Source: Pristionchus mayeri
Taxonomy: Eukaryota > Nematoda > Chromadorea > Rhabditida > Neodiplogasteridae
Direction: 5' to 3'
Assembly (NCBI GenBank): GCA_036245805.1
Contig: BTRK01000006.1
Coordinates: 13,672,365-13,736,364 of the forward strand
DNA: 64,000 nucleotides
Shown here: one piece after another, positions 44,214 to 54,645 of the stretch
How the letters are laid out: every line of letters begins with the position of its first letter
Numbering within the stretch: the stretch's first letter is position 1
Translations under genes and position numbers: made by a program
The notes under the pieces: model-generated
Databases searched by the model: none
The model's input: the letters and a program-made list of their open reading frames with translations, nothing else
Told to the model about the DNA's origin: nothing

Positions 44214-47200
44214 GGGGACGCTATCTGAGTTCCATAATTAGTGTTAATAGTTCATTCATGTGATATTTTTTGTGCATTCATATATCGCACTGATTATGTT
44301 TTTCATTATCTACGCTTTATATTTTTGAATAAAATATTGTCTGATTTGAACCAGAATTCTGCTTGATGGCTGCATACTTATGAATACATTACGCTGACAT
44401 ATTACAATGCCAATTCAGCGATTGCGCTACTACATATCTTATTACGCAAAAGCTCTCGTATGTGGAAGCGAATCTTCGATTTGTGCAGTGTTTTCGACAG
44501 AATCTCACATGCTTTGTTAGTTGAAGAATATCCAGGAATTGTTATGTTATGAATCTGAGCGAATTTCGCCTATCTGCCCTCTCCCGCTTCTCTCCCACTT
44601 TCACTATCTCGCACTCAATTTCCACATTCCCATGGATACGACTGCACGTGTCGTCCCTCCCTCTCCTAACTCTCCCCCTTCACATCTATCAGTCTTGTCT
44701 AGCTTCACGAGTTCTTGAGTTGTTGATATCCTGCTCTCTCTTAGATAAAGATATCCCTTTCTGATCTTGGAGTGGAGATATTCTACTAGATAACTGGATA
44801 ACCTTGCGCTATTTATCGTATGTGTATTCCCATAAGAATTTACTATCCCTCAATATGATTCGATTGCCAACCCCTGTGTTTTGCGTTATTTTGTTTTACG
44901 TATTGCATATAATTTTTTGTAGTACCCTAAATTTTTTTTTTCAGATCTATATACGATCTCGTTCTCTATTCATGATCCACGGATGTGGATGCCAAATAAT
45001 ACACTTTCATCTCGTCAATAGAGTAAAATATGGATCAGCTCTTAATGTAACACATATTCTTTCCAGATGCATTCAATCAATGCCGTAGTTTCGAAGCCAA
45101 ATCCATAGCACCGTTTGCCGATGACATGGTGAGCCCCCCAATAATTGAGTATGGATGTCATCCACTCGCCCGAGCCTTTCCTTCCGTTATCGATTGAGTG
45201 TTTTCCTCGAGAGGTATTTCCATGAATTTTCATCACACATCGAGTGCATTCCCATACCTATAACATCGATTGATACCTCATTTACTTGAATGTACAATGT
45301 TGTGGAAACCGAGGCAACATTTGCACCCCTTCCTCTCTCTACCCCCGAAGTTCGATCGAGTTAGCTCGATCTGCCAGAGGGTACGAATCTCGCACTCCCA
45401 TCGAACTTCGCACTCAACCCTCTTCTCTATTCGAGCTGGGGAAAAGGGGGGAAGGGGCGAGTGCGAAGTTCGATGGGAGTGCGAGATTCGTACCCTCTGG
45501 CAAAGAGAGTGCGAGATTCGACTAGAGAGATAGGGTTGACCTCTCGCCAGTGCGAAGTTCGAGGGATGAATGGAAGACCCCAGTGGGCACGAATCTCGCG
45601 AATTCGATCCCGCAACCCTACTGCAAGGGATATGAAAATCATACAAATAATATTGTGCAATAGTGAAGGTCGAACCCTTGCATCCGTACACGATGTTTGC
45701 GAGAGCGAAGTGCGTTTGAGGGACTCTATTCTTCTTGACACTCGTACTTCCTAATAACTTTCACCATAACTCTGGGTCTTTCTCGACTCTAATGACATGG
45801 TTCGCCTCCCTTCCATTAGATGAATCGAATGCGTGCGAGTGCTCATAGTATAGCTCACTCTTCCTTACATCTCGCCTGATTGTACGTCGGAAGGAACGAG
45901 ACAATTGTGTGGGAGATCTGATCATTAATGCTGCTTTATTCACAGAAGCAGCATGTTGCAGTCATCAACTCGACGATGGAGGACATCGTCATTGTTGAAG
46001 GATATCAGATAATACTAGAGTACGGCGAATTTGATACTAACTGTAACATCGTCCTTTGTTCTTCGATGATTTGTTTTTTTTATATATTTGGGAAATACAT
46101 TATGTTATGAATTTATTCAAATAAAAACAATACACGTCATACTAAAATAATCTACCCAGTTCGAATCACGATAGAAGTAGAGACAAGGCTAGGAGTGAAA
46201 GCAAGAGAAACCCGAATGTTAACTGAGATATGCGATCACTTACTGGGAGAAAGTGAATGGGACATTGAGCTATTGAAACAGTAAAGCATCTATCATCTCA
46301 AACGTGAGAGAAGCGATTGCAGCTTCAGAGAGAACCCAGCGTGATTTCCATTATTCCTCGTCCACACATCTGCTTCAGCAACACTGCAAGAATGAACAGT
46401 GTTTTCTTCCTAACAAAAGTAAAAACAAAATTGCATCAGTTCCTTGATTGTGTGCCCGAAAAGTTCTTGAAAAAACTAGTACAAGCCTTGGTTGAAGTGA
46501 ATTTCATCTGTTAAATGTCTATGCCCATTTGTAAATGGCTATTCGGTCACAATAAAATGACTTACTCCTTACTCCTCTGCCCTCCTGCTCTTCTTGTGAG
46601 GGTGGTGGGTATGGTTGTGTCGGGTATGTCCTCGATAAGGGCAGCGTACACACGTGCTCGAAGTGTTCATTATAAGTCATTGTCAGTTGAACTCGCTAAT
46701 TGAGTGAAGTTGAGCCTGTGTAAAAGCCTGCAAAGATACACATGAATTGGCAGTGCGGAGGTTGTCAGCGAAGGCGTAAACGAAAGAATAGTAATACAAG
46801 CATCTCCAGATGTAGGAGACTTGTTTTCGAGATGCTCTCCTCCGTCTCGTCTCCCTCCCCCCTCTCACTTTCCACTCTGTCTCGCAATCATCCCATCCCT
46901 GTCACTACCATGGTAACGACTGCCACTTTTCACCTCTTACGCCCTTTGGATGAATCGAATGCATTCGAGTGCTAGACATTGGCAATAGCAGCACATCATT
47001 TCCCGGAAACAACCCTATCACTATTTATCGTTAATCATCTATCATATATAGTAAATAATATTCTGCAGATCCACCCAGACCCCGGGGGTTAAGAAATAGG
47101 TCAGAAATCCCCCACCACGTGCACACAACACGGGCGGTAGCCTCACGCATAGGTCGCTGATAACTTCAGGACAGACTGAACAATACAAACTACACTCCAA

Positions 47201-47239
47201 ACGCTTTACTTTGTTTTCCCAACACAAAAAAATCTGATA
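44214..47239. other. 3-kb stretch of dispersed repeats without a clear gene
   Basis: Contains related AT/CT-rich blocks at about 44570-44760, 45110-45250, 45780-45910 and 46840-46975, sharing motifs such as GATGAATCGAATGC and CATGG-TAACGAC, and the 44-bp-stem hairpin at 45372-45502. ORFs of 60-140 codons across the hairpin are symmetrical by-products of the palindrome. No splice-supported coding exon was found. Confidence 0.4.
45372..45502. repeat. Hairpin with a 44-bp perfect stem
   Basis: 45372-45415 (TGCCAGAGGGTACGAATCTC...) is the exact inverse of 45459-45502. The 43-nt loop includes a GGGGAAAAGGGGGG tract. Diverged pieces of the arm (GAGTGCGAGATTCG, AGTGCGAAGTTCG) recur just downstream, to about 45580. 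Confidence 0.85.
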
Positions 47240-47260
47240 TAACTGGCGCGCTTTTTTCGA
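47240..47260 (+). promoter_or_regulatory. Upstream motif of the F-box-like family (partial)
   Basis: AACTGGCGCGCTTTTTTCG, about 80 bp before the start at 47320, retains the CTGG and GCGC halves in compressed form. Confidence 0.35.
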
Positions 47261-47319
47261 ATTATTCTGCGTCTTTCCGTTATCCTGTCCTTTTCTCATT
47301 CCCGTGTACGTCGTTGTCG

Positions 47320-49662
47320 ATGGTGTCTGAAGAATATACTTCATTAAATCTCGCCAGTCTCCCTGACAACATCATCCGGAACATTATCCGCACGATGAAG
47401 GCGAAAACAAGGATGGAACTTCATTCGGTGAAATATATTGATTGTTTCGATATTGTAAAAAAATATATTATTTTCAGATTTCATGGAATTTCACGTACTC
47501 ATGGAATTTGCTTGTTAAGAGCGAAAAAAACCAGCCTTCCTCAAATTGAGAAGCTCGATTGCGCATGCGAACGCTCAAAATTAACAGAGCTGATATTGAA
47601 ATATTTAGATGAGAAGAACACATCTTGTTACATGTTTCATACTGATGAAGATTCAATAGAATTTACTAATGTGAGTACTATGTACAGTCGCGCCGGAAAG
47701 TCACCGTACACTTTTTGAATTTGTTGTGTATTTTTGCCCAGCAAATGCATCATTCTGGCGCTCAGGTATGATGTACCAAATCCATCGGAGATTATGATCA
47801 TGACATTGTGGTATGACGTCATCGCATAGTGATTGCGTGGTGATGACGCAATCAATCTGCACTTTTTCAAAACGGCATTATTCTTACATAGATTTTTTCC
47901 TGATCGCCATACTTGCTATGATTGGAGATATGACCGAGACCTACCCAGAGTAAATTTTTGAAGGTGCTGCTCGGTCACACATTTGCTGCAGCGAAGCTGC
48001 AAAAACATGATCTGAAATTCGGAACTCGGCTTCTAGTGTAGCTAGAGACCCGATCATGAGTACACATGATCCTGAGAATATGAATACGATATCTCGTAAT
48101 TTGCCCTCAGGGCATGAACAAATTACTTGTTTGCATGACCATTCTTTGGACATCCATAACTTTACGGAAAAGTTTATTAAGAATCTGATTATTATCTGGT
48201 AATGTTCAAAATGTATTGAAGAGCTGAATTCCGACTTTTTAGAGCGATTGGATATCTTTCCGACCCGCGGTGTGCGTTTTTAGGAGGTATACTAGGGTCG
48301 GGAAACACCTTGTTTACCCCTATGGGCGAGAGAGTGCAGCCGACGATAGTGCGTAAACAGGGTGTTTTCCGACCCTAGTATACCACCGAAAAACGCACGT
48401 CGCGGGCCGGAAAGATATCCAAACGCTCTAAAAAGTTGGAATTCAGTTATTCAAGTTATTCATTACATTCTGAATATTACCTGATAAAAATCATATTTTT
48501 ACTAAACTTTTCCATAAAGTTATGGCAAAAAATTGTCATGCAAAAAAGTGGTTTTCATGCCCTGAGGGCAAATTATGAGATATCGTATTCATATTCTCAG
48601 GATCATGTGTGCTCATGATGTAGATCATTTTGATGCTTTGAACGGGTCTGCAGATGCTCTAGAAGCCGAGTTCCGAATTTCAGATCATGTTTTTTCAGCA
48701 AGGCTGCCGCAAATGTGCGACCGAGCAGCACCTTCAAAAATTTATTCTGGGCAGGTCTCGGTCATATCTCCAATCGTAGAAAGTATGCCGTTTTGAAAAA
48801 GTGCTGATTGATTGCGTCATCACTACGCAATAACTATGTGATGACGTCATACCACAATGTCATGATCATAATCTCCGACGGATTTGGTACATCATACCTG
48901 AGTGCCAGAATGATGCATTTACTGGGCAAAAAGATTCAACAAATTCAAAAATTGTACGATAACTTTCCGGCGCGACTGTATGACGTTTCCAGACAAACAT
49001 TTTCAAGATGAACTAATGTTTGCGACCTCTGGGCCAAGATCAAATGCTTATCTAGGATTAAGAAGCTCAAAATTTGCTTCCGAGATAATTGCTATAACCT
49101 GGACAAGGTCATTCAATTTCTTGTCGGAATCACAAGAAATCGTATTATCGTCACGAACTTTGAATACCTCATTTCATGGTAGGTACTGAGCCACCAATTC
49201 GAGCATCGGCATGTGTCTCAGACTCCATAGTATTTTCGTCCATTTGTCCATGAGAATACGGCATCATCTCACTACTACAGTATCCCCTGTCATTGAGGTC
49301 ATCACTTCTTTATTTAATTCGATTATGTGATGTTGAGCATTGCACAATAGAACCCAGGGAATTCCGAAATGCGTGAGTGTAATCACTTAAAAACAACACT
49401 CGTAAGAGTTTTTTTTTAAATTTTAATTTAGCATGAACCATAATCAAAGAAGGGATGGAAGATCTAACATCGTTCAAAATATACGAAAGATCGCCTACTT
49501 ATCCTTTTTTCATCGATGGAGAAGAACCAATGTGGCAGAGAATTTTTCGAGAAATGAACGATTCCGGATTGGTTAAAGTACGCATGTTCAATAACGTTGC
49601 TAACTTCACATTGATGGGCAAACTGGTGCGTTTTCATGCAGACTCAATTGCTCATGCTAGCT
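47320..49662 (+). CDS. F-box-like protein, diverged member with foldback in intron 2
   Basis: Ex1 47320-47427 (SLNLASLPDNIIRNIIRTM), ex2 47478-47670 (ISWNFTYSWNLLVKSEKN in the F-box frame), ex3 48993-49178 (LWAKIKCLSRIKKLKICF, FLVGITRNRIIVTNFEYL), last exon near 49455-49662 (TSFKIYERSPTYPFFIDG, MWQRIFREMNDSGL, TGA). A 1.29-kb foldback fills intron 2. In the frame that matches the family, exon 3 has a TGA near its start and no exon 4 was recognised, so the gene may be defective. The final exon is the closest relative of the fragment at 49990. Confidence 0.5.
47685..48978. repeat. Foldback element with CAGTCGCGCCGG ends, in an intron
   Basis: Termini CAGTCGCGCCGGAAAGTCAC and inverse are flanked by TA (47683-47684, 48979-48980). 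The arms pair to a central hairpin (about 48240-48430) with a GCGAGAGAGTG core at 48326. Same family as 8295-9234 and 63615-64000. It lies in intron 2 of the F-box-like gene, 14 nt from each splice site. Confidence 0.88.
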
Positions 49663-49989
49663 GATGTATCTTATTCCAAAAAGTTAATGGCTGTCAGTGT
49701 TACCCATTCTTTCATTTGTAAAGTCACTAAAATTTGCGATATAAAACGTCCCTAAGCGAATTACGGTTATTGTTATTCTTGAATTTCAAAGTAAATGTCT
49801 TGTTAATGTGCAATTCATCATGAATATATATATTATATATTATGAATACATACATATGCCATTTTTTGCATAAGAAATTGTAAACATTTGATGCGGTATT
49901 TTCACATAACGCGTTATATTCTCAGAATCAGAATCGTCTGTGAGCGTTCTTCTCAATTGTTGTGTATGACTCTCGTCTGCTCTCGCTAA

Positions 49990-51105
49990 ATGAGATACAT
50001 TCAAAGCAGTTCAAAGCATTCAAAGCATTCAAAGCAATTATATGAAATATGGCCTAATAGTTATTCATTCATCGATGAAGAAGATTCAATGTGGGAGAGA
50101 ATAGCCCAAGAAATGCACTCCGACTTGGCCAAAATGTCCATTTTTAATGACGTAGATATTAGGTTGGTGCATAAGTTTCTTTCTTTTTTCTTTTTCAAAT
50201 TTCTGTTGGCGTGCCTAGACTCTCATGATTTTCTGAATACCATGTGTTACGGCCATGGCGGTAGATTACTACCATACAGTTGATTTGGATCTACGCGTCA
50301 TCGTGAGAACTTGATAAGACTCAGAAAATTAACATAGGAAAACGGCGATTTTGAGCATTTTGGGATAATTTCAGGTTATCGAATACTTTTGGGATTCTGA
50401 TTCTACCCAATTGAGGAACACTTGTGCAGGAGTTCTTTGTTCTAATAAGCGTAAAAAATCCGGATTCGAACGAGTGTGTGAGACAGGGGAATCCAAAAAG
50501 TGTTGATTTCAGCGGATGAATCAGAACACGATTATTTCAAAATCAGCAGTTCTTCAACGTGAAGTCCTATTCTTTCCTAAATTTGTCAGCATACTTAAAG
50601 GGGAAAGTACTTCACAACCCGTCGAAATTGAGCATTCGTTAATGCTGTGTAAGGAAGTTGCGCTCAGCAATTTGTGATCTATGATTTTCAAAGACAGTAG
50701 TTCTGTAATTGGGCCAACATTTCTAGTAGGTTTATCAAGGCAGGTTTGGTGGGCTATGTCGTATGGTATACCCAGTCAAAGTACTTTGTAACAATGTGCT
50801 AGATGTAGCCTTTGCGCTATTCCCCTCGGAGCCTAGAGCAATTGAAAAGTCGGATTGCTCTACCTGGTCCGATTACTTCCGAACTAAAATGCTCAATTCT
50901 AATTGATCGAATCAACACAATATAGTATTCGCTATAGTGTGTACCCATGTCCGTATCAACAGCAAAAACAATTATTTGATTGGCTCATCACAACTACCTG
51001 TTGGTGCATGAAAAAAGAAAGAAACTTTTGCACCAACCTAATAGCTATAAAGGAATTGATAAACTGTTGCGCATTCAGGTAGATTCGATTTTCCATGATT
51101 CATGA
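49990..51105 (+). pseudogene. F-box family last-exon copy, split by a mariner-type insertion
   Basis: The left part (49990-50158) reads LYEIWPNSYSFIDEEDSMWE, RIAQEMHSDLAKMSIFNDVD. The right part (51042-51105) reads SYKGIDKLLRIQVDSIFHDS, TGA. Together they align with the last exon of the gene ending at 49662 (PFFIDGEEPMWQRI... GKLVRF.ADSIAHAS). Removing the element and one TA leaves the reading frame uninterrupted, so the exon was open before insertion. No exons 1-4 lie nearby, so it may be an extra copy of exon 5 of the preceding gene. A CAAAGCATT tandem repeat marks its 5' side (50000-50035). Confidence 0.6.
50159..51041. mobile_element. mariner-type element (883 bp), inserted in an exon
   Basis: Termini TTAGGTTGGTGCATAAGTTT and inverse (AAACTTTTGCACCAACCTAA) are flanked by TA (50157-50158, 51042-51043). 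TTAGGTTGGTGCA is the classic terminus of the cecropia/Hsmar1 branch of mariner. The length is below that of a full element (about 1.3 kb) and no transposase motif was recognised. Confidence 0.85.
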
Positions 51106-51888
51106 TCTCTCTTGTGTCGTTCGTACCAATAAGTATCTAATCGTATAAGTAAATTACTATAATTCGTGAAATTTGCATTTACGCTCCATGTACAGTACTA
51201 TTCGATATATGTATACATATTTGTAAAAAAAATACATTAAACATGTTTATTTTCGTACATTTGTTATATTTTCTCGTGTTTGGATATATGCGAACCAGCG
51301 ATGGTAAAATCTGAGTTGGTCCCAAAATGGTCCGCATGAAATTCAAAAAAAAAACTTATAGCCTGCGTGAATTGCATACGAATTTTTTACTGTTTTTAGC
51401 AATTGCAACATTTACGATAATCTTTGTTGACTGGCGCGTTGGTTGAGAACGAGATTTTGATAGTTTATGTGCAATCGAAATACAACGTCATTACACTAAA
51501 AGATTTCCGAAAATTCCAGAGGAAAAATTTTTTTACGATAAAAAAAGGCGTTCGTCTGTCCGTCCGTCTTCCTTAATCTCGAAGTGGCGTTGGTTGTGTC
51601 AGATTCATGATTTCATCGTGTGATCGGAGAAAATCATCCGTACAGTGCTCATACCGTAACCGAATGCTAACGTAACCCGAAGCCATGGGTCAGGCGCTGG
51701 GTCATGCTTTCGTGGGAGAATGGATGTAGAACAACCATACCGAAATCCTACAATAACCGAGAGCTAGAGTAAACTGTGGCACTGAGTCGTATGATGAATC
51801 AGATTCATGATTTTGCTGAGGGCGTAGTTGCCCACTAGTTTTAACATAACACCAGATAATGTCTCGACGCGAAAAATGCAATGAAAGC

Positions 51889-51922
51889 AGCTGGCCCAGA
51901 TTTATTTAAAAATGCCGCGCAC
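51889..51922 (+). promoter_or_regulatory. Conserved upstream motif of the F-box-like family
   Basis: GCAGCTGGCCC followed by AATGCCGCGCAC, about 110 bp before the start at 52009. Confidence 0.5.
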
Positions 51923-52008
51923 TTTCAAATTATACACTCCCCATCGTATATCCATCATTTCTCATATTATGTTTCTTTATAATTAATTTGCATTTATTTC
52001 CAGGTTCG

Positions 52009-54376
52009 ATGGCGAACGAAGCCACTGCTCTAAACCTAGTCACTCTCCCTGCTGACATTATCCGGAAGATTATCCACATGGAGAAGACGGAATCGTGGGG
52101 AAGCCTTTATTCGGTAAATTTTATATCAATGCGTACCCTGTAACAAGCAGTGATTATGTTCAGATCTCGAATGCGTGGTATTGTCTTGCTCGAAGTGAAA
52201 GAAGAAAACTTCGAGATATAGACTTTATATGCTGTACCTTCGTTTCTTGTCAAGGTGGAGTATCAGGTGGCGTAAAATATGGAACGATTTTGACCCAATA
52301 CGATACAAAAAAACTTCTGCACAATACGAACTCAATCGAAGGGTGCACGATGTTAGTTAATTAATTATTAAATATTAAGAAACTTTGCAAAGTAACTATC
52401 CAGTGAATTAAATAAATTTCCAATTACATGTACTGATTTACCTAGAACAAAAATGTGAATGGGAACATCTATAGGCATCAATCAAACGCAAATTCAAATA
52501 TCAAGCTACGCTGAAGGCAATCTGGCACCATCTTTGTGCATTCTCAAGAGTCATGAACCTGCACATAACATCAGCATCAACATACGATCTAGGCGATCTT
52601 ATCTCAACTCTAGGGGGTATCCTAGTGAATCGATTCTCGTTTTCCGATCTCAGAATATTCGACATGCAAGCGTGGTACCTTTTCATAATATATTAATTCG
52701 TATCATGATTCTTTCCACGGTTTTCTCTTATTTTAATTAAATATTGGGGTGTCCGGAAAGTTCGTATAATGCTTCGGAAAAAGTCAGTTCGCGATCAAAT
52801 GCAGTGATTGCGCAATCTGTTTGTCAACAATGTATTGCATCATTCTGACGTTGAGTAGTGAGACGATTTAATCAGTTTCCTAGTTGCTACATTGATTCTT
52901 GTGATGGACTCCCATCTCTACCTCCGAGCAGTTTTACTTCATTACTACAGTCTTGGCCGATCCGTGAAGGAGGCCCACTCTGCCCTGGCCCAGACGGAAG
53001 GAGCTGACGCCCCCTCCATACCCTTCTGCTATAAGTGGTTCTCCCGCTTCAAGAAAGGGGAGTTTGGTCTCGATGATCAACCCCGCTCTGGACGCCCTCC
53101 CTCCCTCGATCAGCCTCTCGTTCTCCGCACACTGAAGCGCATGCCCATGGCCAGTGCGCGTGAGTTGAAGAAGGATACTGGTACTCCCAGATCAACGGTG
53201 TCCGATATCCTCCATCGATCTGGGAAGAAGCCGAAACTCCCACAAGTGATTCCCCATGACCTCTCCCCCGAACAGCTGAAAAATCGTGTTCAAGTCTGTC
53301 GGGAATTACTCCATCGTAGATCCAATCTTCGATGGGTCAATTCCATCATCGCTACAGATGAGAAGTGGATCATGTACGATAACCCTGTGAGGAGACTGCA
53401 ATGGGTGGATGCAGATGAGAAGCCCACGCCCGTCCCGAAGAAGGAAGAGCACGGAAAGAAGGAACTCCTCTTCTTCTTCTTCTCAGTGCTCGGTCCCATT
53501 TACTGGGAGATCCTCGCCCCTGGCACCAGCATCAATGCCGACCTCTTCTCTGAACAACTGGAAGATGTCGCGATCAGAGTCCCTCCCAGACTCCTGAACC
53601 AGGGCAAAATTCTTCTTCTGATGGACAATGCTCGCCCACATCGAGCGAAGATGACCCAGAAGAAAATGGACGAGCTGAAGATCGAGAGGATTCCCCATCC
53701 ACCGTATTCCCCGGATCTCTCCCCATGCGACTATCACTGCTTCCGCTCTCTCTGACTTCTGCAAAGGAAAGAAGTTCAAGAATCGAGATGAAGTTGTGAG
53801 GGCTTTCGTGAACTGGGCGGTCTCGAAGAAACCCGCATTCTGGAAGAGAGGAATCGAGACCCTGCCCAATCGCTGGAGGGAGGTAGTGAGAAAGAAGGGG
53901 GCATACATTGGTCACTGAGAATTGTAAAGCATTGAATAAAAAATAAAAACAAAAAATTATACGAACTTTCCGGACACCCCAATATATTGTACATTCGTTA
54001 AATAACGTTCATTATTTAAGCACTTTTTTCCTCAATTTAATCACAAATCATGATGTGAAAGATTTCGAAATCAAAGCGACAGCAGCGGACAAAGAAGCAT
54101 TGGGTTGGTAAATTTCGAAGAATTTGACACAATTTATTTAAATTTCCAGCCGATTTCCTGCGGGTGGGCATGAAATATCTTGATTCGATTAAGATTTTCG
54201 AATCAATCCCCGCAAGAAAGGTTCAGAACTCAAGTGTCGACTGTCAAGTCGCTATCGATGAATTGAACAACTCCGGCACGGTTAATGCCCAATTCTTTGG
54301 CGATGCTAACCTCAACAACCATCGTTTCGATGCTAAGTTGCGTGTTCAAGTTACCGCTATTCCGCATTCCAAATAA
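52009..54376 (+). CDS. F-box-like protein with mariner in intron 3
   Basis: Ex1 52009-52113 (ALNLVTLPADIIRKIIHM, KTESWGSLYS), ex2 from 52164 (ISNAWYCLARSERRKLRDI), ex3 52475-52674 (ATLKAIWHHLCAFSRVMNL, LISTLGGILVNRFSFSDL), ex4 54021-54103 (FLNLITNHDVKDFEIKAT, ADKEAL), ex5 54150-54376 (MKYLDSIKIFESIPARK, AKLRVQVTAIPHSK, TAA). Ex4 to ex5 joins in phase. The end of ex2 is uncertain (about 52338). A full-length mariner occupies the intron between ex3 and ex4. No premature stop was seen in the recognised exons. The most diverged member of the cluster. Confidence 0.6.
52744..53982 (+). mobile_element. mariner transposon, nearly full length
   Basis: 1239 bp, with TIRs TTGGGGTGTCCGGAAAGTTC at both ends and TA on both sides (52742-52743, 53983-53984). 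Size and structure are those of an autonomous mariner. Second copy of the family at 2630-3690. Confidence 0.94.
52904..53755 (+). pseudogene. mariner transposase with a 2-bp C-terminal frameshift
   Basis: The N-terminal HTH region (LRAVLLHYYSLGRSVKEAH) and linker DQPRSGRPPS are followed by the catalytic triad: Asp in IIATDEKWIMYDN, Asp in LLMDNARPHRA, Asp in SPDLSPCDYHCFRSL, with 34 residues between the second and third (D34D, true mariner). A CT run near 53750 is 2 bp shorter than in the other copy, creating TGA right after FRSL and removing the last roughly 55 residues, which remain readable one frame over to 53920. Whether the truncated enzyme works is unknown; the start at 52904 is the first ATG in frame. 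Confidence 0.92.
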
Positions 54377-54645
54377 ATTTACTATTATTATTCCTCGCTT
54401 TTTTATGTATGCGAAATCAACAGCAGATTGAGATATTGACCGCGCTCTGCTCGTAACAATTCACGATAAATTGCTTATTCAGAATCCAAGCTGACGTGGA
54501 TGGATCGAGGAGTGAATGAAACAGTGAATATCGTATACACTTTTTTTAAAATCACCACGAAGTCTATTGATTCCCGTATTAGATCTGAGAGTGTCCAAGT
54601 TTTTTTCTTTCACCAAAAGTAGACTATACTGATTCAACACAGGTA

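Noticed and set aside
45270..45754. Overlapping ORFs of 60-137 codons on both strands
   Set aside because: Mirror-image open frames generated by the 44-bp palindrome.
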